Part shown: positions 24,892 to 32,408 of the stretch, one piece after another
How the letters are laid out: the number at the start of each line of letters is the position of its first letter
How positions within the stretch are numbered: the first letter of the stretch is position 1
NCBI RefSeq assembly: GCF_015354335.1
Contig: NZ_JADKYR010000001.1
Span: 744,001-808,000 of the forward strand
Origin: Methylophilus sp. 13
Lineage (GTDB): Bacteria; Pseudomonadota; Gammaproteobacteria; Burkholderiales; Methylophilaceae
DNA: 64,000 bases
Direction: 5' to 3'
Made by a program: the position numbers and the translations under genes
The notes under the pieces: model-generated
Database searches by the model: none
Told to the model about the DNA's origin: nothing
What the model saw: only the letters and a program-made list of their open reading frames with translations

Positions 24892-25233
24892 TCAGAGGCT
24901 GGCCACCCATTCCGCTGGCCGGGTATGAAAGCGTGGCTGGCAAGCATCCAGTTGATCAGAGATGGTGGTAGTTTTTAACCAGCCACCGTCTTTCAGACGC
25001 CAGGCCATCACCCGTTCGTAATAGACATCGATGCGTAGCGGAAACTCATCGATATCAAAGCCCTCTTCCGACAAGACAAAACTGTGGTAATAAAAACACT
25101 TAGCCCCGTCGGCGGCGTAGCCATGGATCTTGGTAGCTTGCAGTGAGGGTTCATCGTGCCTTTCAAAACGCTCGGCGCGAATCACTCGCTGTTGTTCAGC
25201 CACAGACAAATTGGCATAGAGTTGTTCTATCAT
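24892..25233 (-). CDS. Unknown protein downstream of modC
   Basis: A 113-residue soluble protein I do not recognise. It has one cysteine-aromatic patch (GAKCFYYHSF) and an acidic LSEEGFDIDEFPLRIDVYYERVMAWRL core, without signal peptide or membrane segment. GGAG precedes ATG 25233. It lies 61 bp after modC on the same strand and converges with the molbindin gene, so it is probably the last gene of the porin-mod operon. Confidence 0.6.
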   Translation of the reverse strand: MIEQLYANLSVAEQQRVIRAERFERHDEPSLQATKIHGYAADGAKCFYYHSFVLSEEGFDIDEFPLRIDVYYERVMAWRLKDGGWLKTTTISDQLDACQPRFHTRPAEWVASL

Positions 25234-25294
25234 GAGTGGACTCCTTTCTTGCGCATTCAAGATGCGGATGCGTCGTGCATGGCGCGAAACGCGC

Positions 25295-26371
25295 CTACTC
25301 CATCAGTGCCACCGATTTGACCTGTAGCCAGACTGACTGACCGACAGTGATGCCCAGGGTCGACGCCGAGCGTTTAGTGAGTCTGGCAATCAGCACCGAA
25401 GCTCCCACCTTGACACGGATCAGCATGACACCGGGATGCGTGTCTATGGCCATGGCATCGACCACACCCTGCAACTGGTTCTGGATACTGCTATCGGTTT
25501 GTGGCCGGATGGCCACACTGACATCACGGGCCTGAATATGTACCCGCAGCTGACGCCCCAGCGGCAGGTCTTGCTGCCTGGTCCAGACGCTGCCACCGTC
25601 AAATGCCAGCCGCATCAGATGCCATTCCTGGTCAAGTTCGCTGACTTGCGCCTGCAGGACCACGCCGCTGTCCTCCCCCAGTCGGATCGGAGTATCCAGT
25701 TGCGCCAGCTTCTCCAGCAATGGCCCTTGTGCCAGCACTCTGCCCGCTTGCAGCATAACGATATGGTCAGCCAGGCGTGCTACTTCGTCATGGGCATGGC
25801 TGACATACAGCAATGGAATGTCCAGATTGTCATGCAGGCGCTCCAGATAGGGCAAGATTTCCTGTTTGCGCGCATAATCCAGGGCAGCCAGCGGCTCATC
25901 CATCAATAGGAGCCGCGGCCTTACTGCTAAGGCCCGCGCCATGGCCACCCGTTGTCGCTCCCCCCCGGACAAATGTGCCGGGTTTCTACCCAGTAGCGGC
26001 GTCAATTCCAGCAAGGCGATGGCCGCCTCCAGATCTGCTGGCCGCGCCTGCGTATTGCGCCTGAGGCCAAAACGCAGGTTTTCCAGCACCGTCAGGTGTG
26101 GAAACAGGCTGGCCTCTTGAAACACATAGCCGATGGGACGGCGATGTGTAGGCAGGCAATACGACCCCTCCTGCCAGCGCTCGCCGTGAAAGCGCAGATA
26201 GCCCTCCCTGGGTTGCTCCAGACCGGCAATACAGCGCAACAGCGTGGTTTTGCCTGAACCGGAAGGGCCAAACAGGACGGTGATGCCGCGCCCGGGCAGG
26301 GTAAGGTCTACATCCAGAGTAAAGCTTGGCCTGGTAAGATGAAAACGTGCCTGTATCTCGCCCATGCCCAT
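25295..26371 (-). CDS. modC: ModC, molybdate ABC transporter ATPase
   Basis: A 358-residue ABC ATPase: Walker A GPSGSGKTTLLR, signature LSGGERQRVAMARAL, Walker B LLLMDEPLAALD, then a C-terminal Mop/TOBE domain (NQLQGVVDAMAIDTHPGVMLIRVK) that defines ModC. It powers molybdate import with ModB and ModA. The start codon lies one base after the modB stop codon. Confidence 0.95.
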   Translation of the reverse strand: MGMGEIQARFHLTRPSFTLDVDLTLPGRGITVLFGPSGSGKTTLLRCIAGLEQPREGYLRFHGERWQEGSYCLPTHRRPIGYVFQEASLFPHLTVLENLRFGLRRNTQARPADLEAAIALLELTPLLGRNPAHLSGGERQRVAMARALAVRPRLLLMDEPLAALDYARKQEILPYLERLHDNLDIPLLYVSHAHDEVARLADHIVMLQAGRVLAQGPLLEKLAQLDTPIRLGEDSGVVLQAQVSELDQEWHLMRLAFDGGSVWTRQQDLPLGRQLRVHIQARDVSVAIRPQTDSSIQNQLQGVVDAMAIDTHPGVMLIRVKVGASVLIARLTKRSASTLGITVGQSVWLQVKSVALME

Positions 26372-26372
26372 G

Positions 26373-27050
26373 TCAGTAACCCCTGTTTGGTTGCGTGCGC
26401 CACACATGCAGCGCCAGCAACACCAAAAACGAAAACAGCAGCATGACCGCGGCCAGTGTATGCGCCTGACTATATTCCAGGGCTTCCACATGATCATAAA
26501 TCTGTACCGAAGCGACGCGGGTTTGTCCCGGCACATTGCCCCCTATCATGAGTACCACCCCAAACTCGCCTACCGTGTGGGCAAAGGTGAGCATAGCTGC
26601 CGTCAGAAACCCCGGCCAGGACATCGGCACCACCACACTGAAAAACGTATCCAGTGGCGAAGCACGCAAGGTTGCTGCTACCTCCAGCGGGCGCTCACCG
26701 ATAGCCTCAAATGCGGTGTGCAAGGGCTGCACCATAAACGGCAGGGAATATAACACCGAGGCCAGTACCAGCCCCCAGAAAGTAAACGGTAAACTGCCCA
26801 GACCAGTGGCCTGTGTCAGCTTACCCAGCGGGCCTTGTGGTCCCATCGCCAGCAACAGGTAGAACCCTAACACTGAAGGTGGCAGCACCAGCGGCAAGGC
26901 CACGACCGAGGCCACCAGCCCTTTCCACCAGACGCGGCTGCGTACCAGCCACCAGGCGACGGGCGTGCCTATGATGAGCAATAGCAGGGTGACCAGGCTC
27001 GCCAGCTTGATGGTCAGCCAAATGGTCTGTATATCCTCGATGCTTAACAT
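26373..27050 (-). CDS. modB: ModB, molybdate permease
   Basis: A 225-residue inner-membrane permease with about five transmembrane segments, and the ABC-coupling loop EVAATLRASPLDTFFSVVVPMSWPGFLTA, followed by HTVGEFGVVLMIGGNVPGQTRVASVQIYD typical of ModB. It lies 20 bp after modA and directly before modC. Confidence 0.95.
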   Translation of the reverse strand: MLSIEDIQTIWLTIKLASLVTLLLLIIGTPVAWWLVRSRVWWKGLVASVVALPLVLPPSVLGFYLLLAMGPQGPLGKLTQATGLGSLPFTFWGLVLASVLYSLPFMVQPLHTAFEAIGERPLEVAATLRASPLDTFFSVVVPMSWPGFLTAAMLTFAHTVGEFGVVLMIGGNVPGQTRVASVQIYDHVEALEYSQAHTLAAVMLLFSFLVLLALHVWRTQPNRGY

Positions 27051-27070
27051 GATGTTTCCTGTGTGATGCC

Positions 27071-27829
27071 TCAGGGCAATTTATAACCGTTTTTGGCAAA
27101 GATGGCACGCGCCTTTTCCGACTGCACGAACCCGTAAAACTTGCGGGCGGCATCCGCATTATTATCTATGCCATGCTTGAGGATGACCACGCCCTGCGCA
27201 ATCGGCTCATAACTCTCTTCTGGCACAGCCACCCATTTACCCTTGCCTGTAGTCTCCGGTGCAACGACAATCGACTTGGCACTGAAGCCAACATCTACCG
27301 CTTTGCTATCCACGTACTGGCTTACCTGGGTAATGCTCTCGCCATAGACCAGTTTGGGTTCCAGCGCCACTTTCACCTTGTAGAACTCCATGGCCTTGAG
27401 TGCCTGTTTGCCAAACGGTGCCAACTTTGGATTGGCAATGGCCACTTTGCCGACAGCCGCATCCGTCAGTCCGGCCACGCCCTTGCTTAAATCGGCCCCG
27501 GTTTGTGACCATAGTACCAGCAACCCGTAGGCGTAAGGCTTGGGCGCAGTCACGGCAAAACCTTCTTTATACAAGCCCTCGGGAAACTCCATATCGGCAG
27601 ACATGAATACATCAAAGGGCGCGCCCTGGCGTACCTGAGTGGCAATTTTGCCAGAAGCGTTGAGCACGCTTTGTGCCTCGATGCCGGTTTCCTGTTTAAA
27701 CTCGGCAGCCAGGTCATCGAACACGTATTTGAGGTTGGCCGCAATGGCCACAGTAAAAGGTTCGGCAGCCTGGACCTGCATGGAAACTGCCAGCACGCTG
27801 GCTATCAACAGTTGTTTGAGTGATCGCAT
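27071..27829 (-). CDS. modA: ModA, periplasmic molybdate-binding protein
   Basis: A 252-residue periplasmic protein: signal peptide up to about VQAAEP (residues 1-23), then FTVAIAANLKYVFDDLAAEFKQETGIEAQSVLNASGKIATQVRQGAPFDVFMSAD, the ModA binding-site region. It delivers molybdate to ModBC. It follows the porin gene by 24 bp, unusual for mod operons. Confidence 0.95.
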   Translation of the reverse strand: MRSLKQLLIASVLAVSMQVQAAEPFTVAIAANLKYVFDDLAAEFKQETGIEAQSVLNASGKIATQVRQGAPFDVFMSADMEFPEGLYKEGFAVTAPKPYAYGLLVLWSQTGADLSKGVAGLTDAAVGKVAIANPKLAPFGKQALKAMEFYKVKVALEPKLVYGESITQVSQYVDSKAVDVGFSAKSIVVAPETTGKGKWVAVPEESYEPIAQGVVILKHGIDNNADAARKFYGFVQSEKARAIFAKNGYKLP

Positions 27830-27853
27830 GGGATCTCCTTGTCTGAATAAAAG

Positions 27854-29383
27854 TTAAAAGTCGAATTGGGCACGCATGGTGACGGCGTCTTCATGATCCA
27901 GCGTATACGTTTTGCTGCTACCTGAGACGGTGGCAGAGGTGGTCACCGGGGTATCAAAATGGGTGTGCACATAGTTGGCAATCACACGCACATAGGGCGT
28001 CAGCACCCAGTTGGCGCCTATCGTCCAGGCATCAAACGCATTGCTACGCCCGCTTGCCAGCTTGCCGGTTCCAGTAGCGTTAGTGCTGACAAAATCACCG
28101 CCATCAAACTTGCTGTAACGTGCCCCAAGTTGCAACGCACCCCAGCCCTCCCCCCCCCAGACAAAGTCCTGTTTGGGACGCAAGCGGCCAAACATGCCAT
28201 CTTTATAGGTGCTGGCAAAAGTTTCGCCGCTCACCAGCCAGTTGATGCTGGCATACCATGCGGTCAGGTCACGATCAAACCCCGTGCCATCAAAATTTTC
28301 ACGTATATGTTCTGCCTGTAGCTTGACCGGACCGTGTGCCAGCCCAAGTTCATAACCCTCACGCGTACGGTCAACTGCGCGCGTAAAACCTTCACTGGTA
28401 GAAAATACGGTGTAACCGCGGCCTTCGGTCAGTACATTGAGGGTTGGCACGCTGCCAGGTTCCTGTTGACCCCTGGCATAAAAGCTGCCGACATGCAGGA
28501 CACTGTCTTTCCAGCCCACAAACTGGGCAATATTGCCGACCACACGTACCAGCGCATCCTTGTTGTCATATTTGGCATCGGTTTCATCACCATTCGCAGT
28601 GGCCGTGTTAACGCCTTTGCCATCAGTCCATGAAGCGTTGTAGAACAACCCTGGCACAGGTTCGCCAAACACCATCACGCCGCGGTCAAAAGTGGCGCCC
28701 AGCAGATAATCCGTGCCTGCCCGTTCTTGAAAGTCTGTAAAGTTGGCATTCATGGCACGCTCAAGTCCATAAAAAGGCTTGAACTGACCTGCGCGTAATT
28801 TGAATCCGTTAAAGTGCAGGTAGTCGACGTGCGCATAGGTCAGGCCGACACTGCCATTATTGGCCGTACCGCTATATTCGGCTTCCAGTCTTGCCGCAAA
28901 ATCCTTCATCGCCACATTGGCACCCAGCCGGGCGCGACGAATGTTGAAGGTATCTGCGGCTGCAATATCCGGAGAGAAACTGCGGTAGTCGGCTTGCACG
29001 CGTCCATTGAGGCCCAGTTTCCAGGCGCCACTACCATCTTCAAAACTCAGGCCATTTTTAAAGTTGGCGTACACTGGCTGGCCACTCGATTTGCCACGGG
29101 CAGATTGTAGCGCCTTGATTTCATCGGCCATCGCGTCCATCTTCCACTGCTGATCACGCAAGACCTGTTTGTCATCGCTCGCTACCCCTTTGGTTTCCGC
29201 CGGTTTTTCTAACCGTGCCTGGAGCAACTTCAATGCATCTGCCATCTGTTGCATTTGTGTTTGTTGTACTTCCAGCATGTGCTGCAATTGCGCGATGCGG
29301 GCATCGGTTTCAGCATCTGCCCACGCCTGGCTGGTTGGCATCCCCAGCCAGGCCAGACTGACCAGTATGGATACTTTTTTCAT
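27854..29383 (-). CDS. OprP/OprO-like oxyanion porin in the mod operon
   Basis: A 509-residue outer-membrane porin: signal peptide to about WADAET, a coiled-coil-like segment (IAQLQHMLEVQQTQMQQMADALKLLQARLE, about 30-60), then a beta-barrel of the phosphate-selective OprO/OprP type (FNIRRARLGANVAMKDFAARLEAEYSG, RAGQFKPFYGLE) ending in a terminal phenylalanine. It precedes modABC by 24 bp and a ModE-type box lies about 30 bp upstream of its start, so molybdate or another oxyanion is the likely solute. That substrate is inference. Confidence 0.85.
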   Translation of the reverse strand: MKKVSILVSLAWLGMPTSQAWADAETDARIAQLQHMLEVQQTQMQQMADALKLLQARLEKPAETKGVASDDKQVLRDQQWKMDAMADEIKALQSARGKSSGQPVYANFKNGLSFEDGSGAWKLGLNGRVQADYRSFSPDIAAADTFNIRRARLGANVAMKDFAARLEAEYSGTANNGSVGLTYAHVDYLHFNGFKLRAGQFKPFYGLERAMNANFTDFQERAGTDYLLGATFDRGVMVFGEPVPGLFYNASWTDGKGVNTATANGDETDAKYDNKDALVRVVGNIAQFVGWKDSVLHVGSFYARGQQEPGSVPTLNVLTEGRGYTVFSTSEGFTRAVDRTREGYELGLAHGPVKLQAEHIRENFDGTGFDRDLTAWYASINWLVSGETFASTYKDGMFGRLRPKQDFVWGGEGWGALQLGARYSKFDGGDFVSTNATGTGKLASGRSNAFDAWTIGANWVLTPYVRVIANYVHTHFDTPVTTSATVSGSSKTYTLDHEDAVTMRAQFDF

Positions 29384-29413
29384 GTAAAGCGCTCCCTGAT
29401 GTATTCAAAGACT

Positions 29414-29439
29414 CGATATAAAGCAAGATATATAGCGAT
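29414..29439. promoter_or_regulatory. ModE box upstream of the porin-modABC operon
   Basis: CGATATAAAGCAAGATATAT followed by AGCGAT has two inverted half sites of the Mo-box type (ATCGCTATATA / TATATAGCGAT). It sits about 30 bp before the porin start codon, where ModE with bound molybdate would block transcription. Confidence 0.75.
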
Positions 29440-29449
29440 AGAGAAAAAA

Positions 29450-30298
29450 CTACTCGCTCACCCCTAAAATCACACTGCTGGCTTTAAAGATGGCTACCAT
29501 CGTTTTACCAGCGGCCAGTTGCAGTTCGGCCACACTGTCATTGGTCACGGTCGCGGTGATCACATTGCCTCCGGTGCTGCGCAGGCTGACTTCGGCGTTG
29601 ACACCGCCCTGGTGTACTCGAGTCACCTCGCCGCCCAGTTTGTTGCGTGCACTCAGGCCAGTCGCGGCTTCAGGACTGGCGAGGATCACCCAGCTGGCCT
29701 TGACCAGTGCCCAGGCCTCGCTGCCTACCTGCAAGCCCAGCTCATTCAAGCCATCATGGGTAATGACAGCGTGTATCTGGTCGCCGCCAGTCAATTGCAG
29801 GGTCACTTCAACATTGACCTGCGCCTGCTTGATTGCCACCACCTTGCCAAAAAACTGGTTTCTCGCACTGGTTTTCACTGTCAGCCTCCGCATCCATGTA
29901 TAAATGTTGTCAAAATCAGCGATGCCATCACTGGCCGCCTGTAAAAATTTCTGGTGCTCACGCCTTAACACGCGACTGGCATCCACGACACGGATGCCTG
30001 CTTCAGTCAATTGCGCCCCGCCCCCACCCTTGCCACCTGTGGTAGTCTGCACCAGTGCGTCGCCAAACAAACTGTTCATGGCATCCACCGCATCCCAGGC
30101 CCCCTTGTAACTGAGTCCTGCCAGTTTGGCCGCCTGCGAGATAGAGCCGCAGCTACCGATATGCTCCAGCAGTGCCAGGCGACGGTCTGTCAGCAAGCCA
30201 GCCTGGCCATCACTGCCTTCGGGGCCCAGTACCAGTGAGCCACTTACCTGCATGGTCTGCGTCATCTGCGTTGTCATCTTTCTGTCTGCCTTTGTCAT
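29450..30298 (-). CDS. modE: ModE, molybdate-responsive repressor
   Basis: About 282 residues: an N-terminal LysR-like winged helix (LTDRRLALLEHIGSCGSISQAAKLAGLSYKGAWDAVDAM) and two C-terminal Mop domains (SARNQFFGKVVAIKQAQVNVEV and SARNKLGGEVTRVHQGGVNAEV). With molybdate bound it represses molybdate uptake genes. The exact start is uncertain: ATG 30298, 30277, 30265 and 30253 are all in frame and no clear ribosome site picks one. A Mo box lies just upstream, suggesting autoregulation. Confidence 0.93.
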   Translation of the reverse strand: MTKADRKMTTQMTQTMQVSGSLVLGPEGSDGQAGLLTDRRLALLEHIGSCGSISQAAKLAGLSYKGAWDAVDAMNSLFGDALVQTTTGGKGGGGAQLTEAGIRVVDASRVLRREHQKFLQAASDGIADFDNIYTWMRRLTVKTSARNQFFGKVVAIKQAQVNVEVTLQLTGGDQIHAVITHDGLNELGLQVGSEAWALVKASWVILASPEAATGLSARNKLGGEVTRVHQGGVNAEVSLRSTGGNVITATVTNDSVAELQLAAGKTMVAIFKASSVILGVSE

Positions 30299-30312
30299 GT
30301 TTGTCACATTTG

Positions 30313-30341
30313 CTACGCTATAAAGTAGATTATATAGCGAT
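30313..30341. promoter_or_regulatory. ModE box upstream of modE
   Basis: The minus strand reads ATCGCTATATAATCTACTTT then ATAGCGTAG, with two inverted ATCGCTATA-type half sites. It overlaps the region 15-45 bp before the presumed modE start. Confidence 0.7.
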
Positions 30342-30400
30342 AGGCAAGACTATGCAGTTTTTGTGCCAGCTGCCATGATAGATACCGGAAAAACTGCCAG

Positions 30401-30853
30401 TTACTGCCCTTCACCTCGCATAAACCAGTCAAACACCTGTCGTAATAACAATAACTCCTGCCTGTCGGCAGTACGCAAGGCACTCATATGTCTGAACTCC
30501 CCGCCAAATAAGGCGATTTCGGACTTGGGCGCATCCGGTGTCATGTAACGACAAAGATGAATGCGTAATGGACCTTCATCAGTGGTGACCCAGGCCGTAA
30601 AATCATGCTGGTATTGCAGTGTGTCAGCAGGCACATTCAGGGTTTTGACGATTTCCACCCCTTGTGCTGCCGTGAGAGGCTGGCGCAACGGCCGGTCAGG
30701 CTCTGCTAATACGCTGGCACTGGCGGGCAAGGCTGCCGGTGCCAACAACCCGCCATGGGGCCAGCGCACGAACAGCAGTGCAGTGCTGTAATTATCAAAA
30801 TGACAGACAATCACACGTTGCGGCAGTAGGTTGGTGGCAGGTAGCATCATCAT
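30401..30853 (-). CDS. Unknown nif-linked protein
   Basis: A 150-residue soluble protein without recognisable domain. It contains HDFTAWVTTDEGPLRIHLCRYMTPDAP and a C-terminal helical stretch ending VFDWFMRGEGQ. Three in-frame ATGs open the gene. It is 4 bp downstream of the HepT-like gene and is the last in the run fixABCX-2Fe2S-TPR-HepT-this gene, so it is probably made only under nitrogen fixation. Function unknown. Confidence 0.55.
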   Translation of the reverse strand: MMMLPATNLLPQRVIVCHFDNYSTALLFVRWPHGGLLAPAALPASASVLAEPDRPLRQPLTAAQGVEIVKTLNVPADTLQYQHDFTAWVTTDEGPLRIHLCRYMTPDAPKSEIALFGGEFRHMSALRTADRQELLLLRQVFDWFMRGEGQ

Positions 30854-30857
30854 TCTC

Positions 30858-31217
30858 TTATACAGTCATACTGAATAGTGCCGGTTGTTGCTGCCTGAAC
30901 ACGCGCAACCACATCAGGGTCGCTGGCACCATGGCGCGGATAGCAAACCAAATGGCATCGCGCTCGAAGCCGCCCGATGAACGAACTTGTGACAGCAGGA
31001 CATTCCAGCCTGCCCAGTCGATTTCCGACATGGCGGTTTTGTTTTCCATGGGCAGCCGGTCTACATTTTCGGCAATAATACGCAGGTGGCGCAGGGTTTC
31101 AGCCTGGGTGAGCTGGCTGCTAAAAAAACCCTCCGGAGCGACATCCTCGGTGAGGGTCAGCACTGCCTCGCAGGATTGCAGCATAATATTAAGCATGGTG
31201 GCGCTAGCCAGGCTCAT
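30858..31217 (-). CDS. HepT/DUF86-like helical protein lacking the RNase motif
   Basis: A 119-residue helical protein. TLRHLRIIAENVDRLPMENKTAMSEIDWAGWNVLL resembles the HepT (DUF86) core ALRNLEIIGEAVKRLP...PEIDWRGI, but where HepT toxins have RDRLIH (RX4H) this protein reads SQVRSSGG and has no histidine. It is therefore at best a non-catalytic HEPN relative. Its ATG overlaps the preceding stop (ATGA). No MNT-type antitoxin lies beside it, so a house role in the nif operon rather than a toxin is more likely. Confidence 0.45.
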   Translation of the reverse strand: MSLASATMLNIMLQSCEAVLTLTEDVAPEGFFSSQLTQAETLRHLRIIAENVDRLPMENKTAMSEIDWAGWNVLLSQVRSSGGFERDAIWFAIRAMVPATLMWLRVFRQQQPALFSMTV

Positions 31218-31741
31218 AGCGGGACTCCATCGGCATAAGCTTGTATGACTGAGGCGCCAACCGTGTCTTGTGGATCGATCTCCTGCAACTTGCTCAGTAT
31301 TTGCCGTGCCTCTGACAGGCGTTGCTGACGCAGCCGGATATAGGCAAACGCCTTGAGACTAAACAGGAAAAAATGTTGCGGCGAATCGACCCGTGTCCAG
31401 TCGCAGCTTTGCGCGGTGAGTGATTGCCAGTGGCCGTCGATCTGCGCCAGCCTGGCTGCCGTGTCCAGCGCCATATGCACGGCCCGCTCGGCATCACTGA
31501 GGCGATTGTGTACGGCATACAGCTTGTACAGTGTGTAATACACATGCAGGCAGTCGGGCGAGGCCTGTTGGGCTCGTAGCAACAGCGATTCAGACTCGCG
31601 CCAGTCACGGGTAGCCGCGGCGGCAGCCAGATATCCGGCTATCGGTGACGGCAAATCCTCGTGGGCGACAATACCGCTCGGTCGTGTTGCGCTCAGAATA
31701 TGCCCCGACGATTGCGGGGCTGACATAGGCCGAACGTGCAT
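31214..31741 (-). CDS. TPR-like nif-associated protein (paralogue B)
   Basis: A 175-residue helical-repeat protein. DWRESESLLLRAQQASPDCLHVYYTLYKLYAVHNRLSDAERAV reads as TPR units, and HFFLFSLKAFAYIRLRQQRLSEARQILSKLQEIDPQDTVGA matches the C-terminal part of the protein at 6.2-6.7 kb. GAGG lies six bases before ATG 31741. It sits in the fix operon; the paralogue sits in the nifB operon. Function unknown, adaptor role plausible. Confidence 0.6.
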   Translation of the reverse strand: MHVRPMSAPQSSGHILSATRPSGIVAHEDLPSPIAGYLAAAAATRDWRESESLLLRAQQASPDCLHVYYTLYKLYAVHNRLSDAERAVHMALDTAARLAQIDGHWQSLTAQSCDWTRVDSPQHFFLFSLKAFAYIRLRQQRLSEARQILSKLQEIDPQDTVGASVIQAYADGVPL

Positions 31742-31753
31742 CTATCGCCTCGC

Positions 31754-32077
31754 TTACCACACGCTGTCCGGCACTTTCAGGCGCTCGACCACTTCGCCTG
31801 CCAGCAGGTGCTTGTCTATGATTTCGGTCACGTCGTCTTTGCTCACTCCACCGTACATCACGCTTTCCGGGTAGACCAGCACATGCGGGCCACTGTCACA
31901 GGGACCCTGGCAGCCGCTAAACGTCACCGAAAACTGCTCCCACAGATTGCGCGTCTGCACCTGTTGCCAGAACGCCTGCAAAATATCATTGCTGCCCCGT
32001 CCCTGGCACGAGCCACGCGGGTGGCCCGGTGGTCTGGCCTGGTTACATACAAACACTTGTCTGGCGGGTTTACTCAT
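31754..32077 (-). CDS. Thioredoxin-like [2Fe-2S] ferredoxin (Shethna type)
   Basis: A 107-residue ferredoxin of the thioredoxin-like type: VFVCNQARPPGHPRGSCQGRG and VTFSGCQGPCDSGPHVLVYPE give four cysteines in the usual two pairs, then YGGVSKDDVTEI. Homologues include the Shethna FeS I protein of Azotobacter. It lies 37 bp after fixX and could accept or donate electrons around the Fix complex or protect nitrogenase; this role is inferred. Confidence 0.88.
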   Translation of the reverse strand: MSKPARQVFVCNQARPPGHPRGSCQGRGSNDILQAFWQQVQTRNLWEQFSVTFSGCQGPCDSGPHVLVYPESVMYGGVSKDDVTEIIDKHLLAGEVVERLKVPDSVW

Positions 32078-32114
32078 GGGGGATGTCTCCAACAATGCAA
32101 TACAAAAAAGGGGA

Positions 32115-32408
32115 TTAGCCGAACTTGAACAGGATGCCGTAGCCACCACGCGGGTATTCCCAGGCCACATTGCGGTGCTCGTTACAGATAATGCGGCAGG
32201 TGCCACATTCCAGGCAGCCATCACTGATCACGGTGACATTGCCGTTACCTTCCATGGTCCAGCAGCCAGCGGGGCAACACACGGTACAGGCATGGCTGTC
32301 ACAATGGCGGCAGACGTCAGCATCCTTGATCTCGATATGCGGCTTGCCGCTGTCCACCTTGTAGCGGTTCTGGAACAGTTTCTCTTCAACCTTGACGACA
32401 ATACTCAT
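32115..32408 (-). CDS. fixX: FixX, ferredoxin-like subunit of the Fix complex
   Basis: A 97-residue ferredoxin-like protein: CRHCDSHACTVCCPAGCW and CLECGTCRIIC carry the cluster cysteines. With FixC it conveys electrons in electron-bifurcating FixABCX. The ATG overlaps the fixC stop by 4 bp. Confidence 0.94.
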   Translation of the reverse strand: MSIVVKVEEKLFQNRYKVDSGKPHIEIKDADVCRHCDSHACTVCCPAGCWTMEGNGNVTVISDGCLECGTCRIICNEHRNVAWEYPRGGYGILFKFG

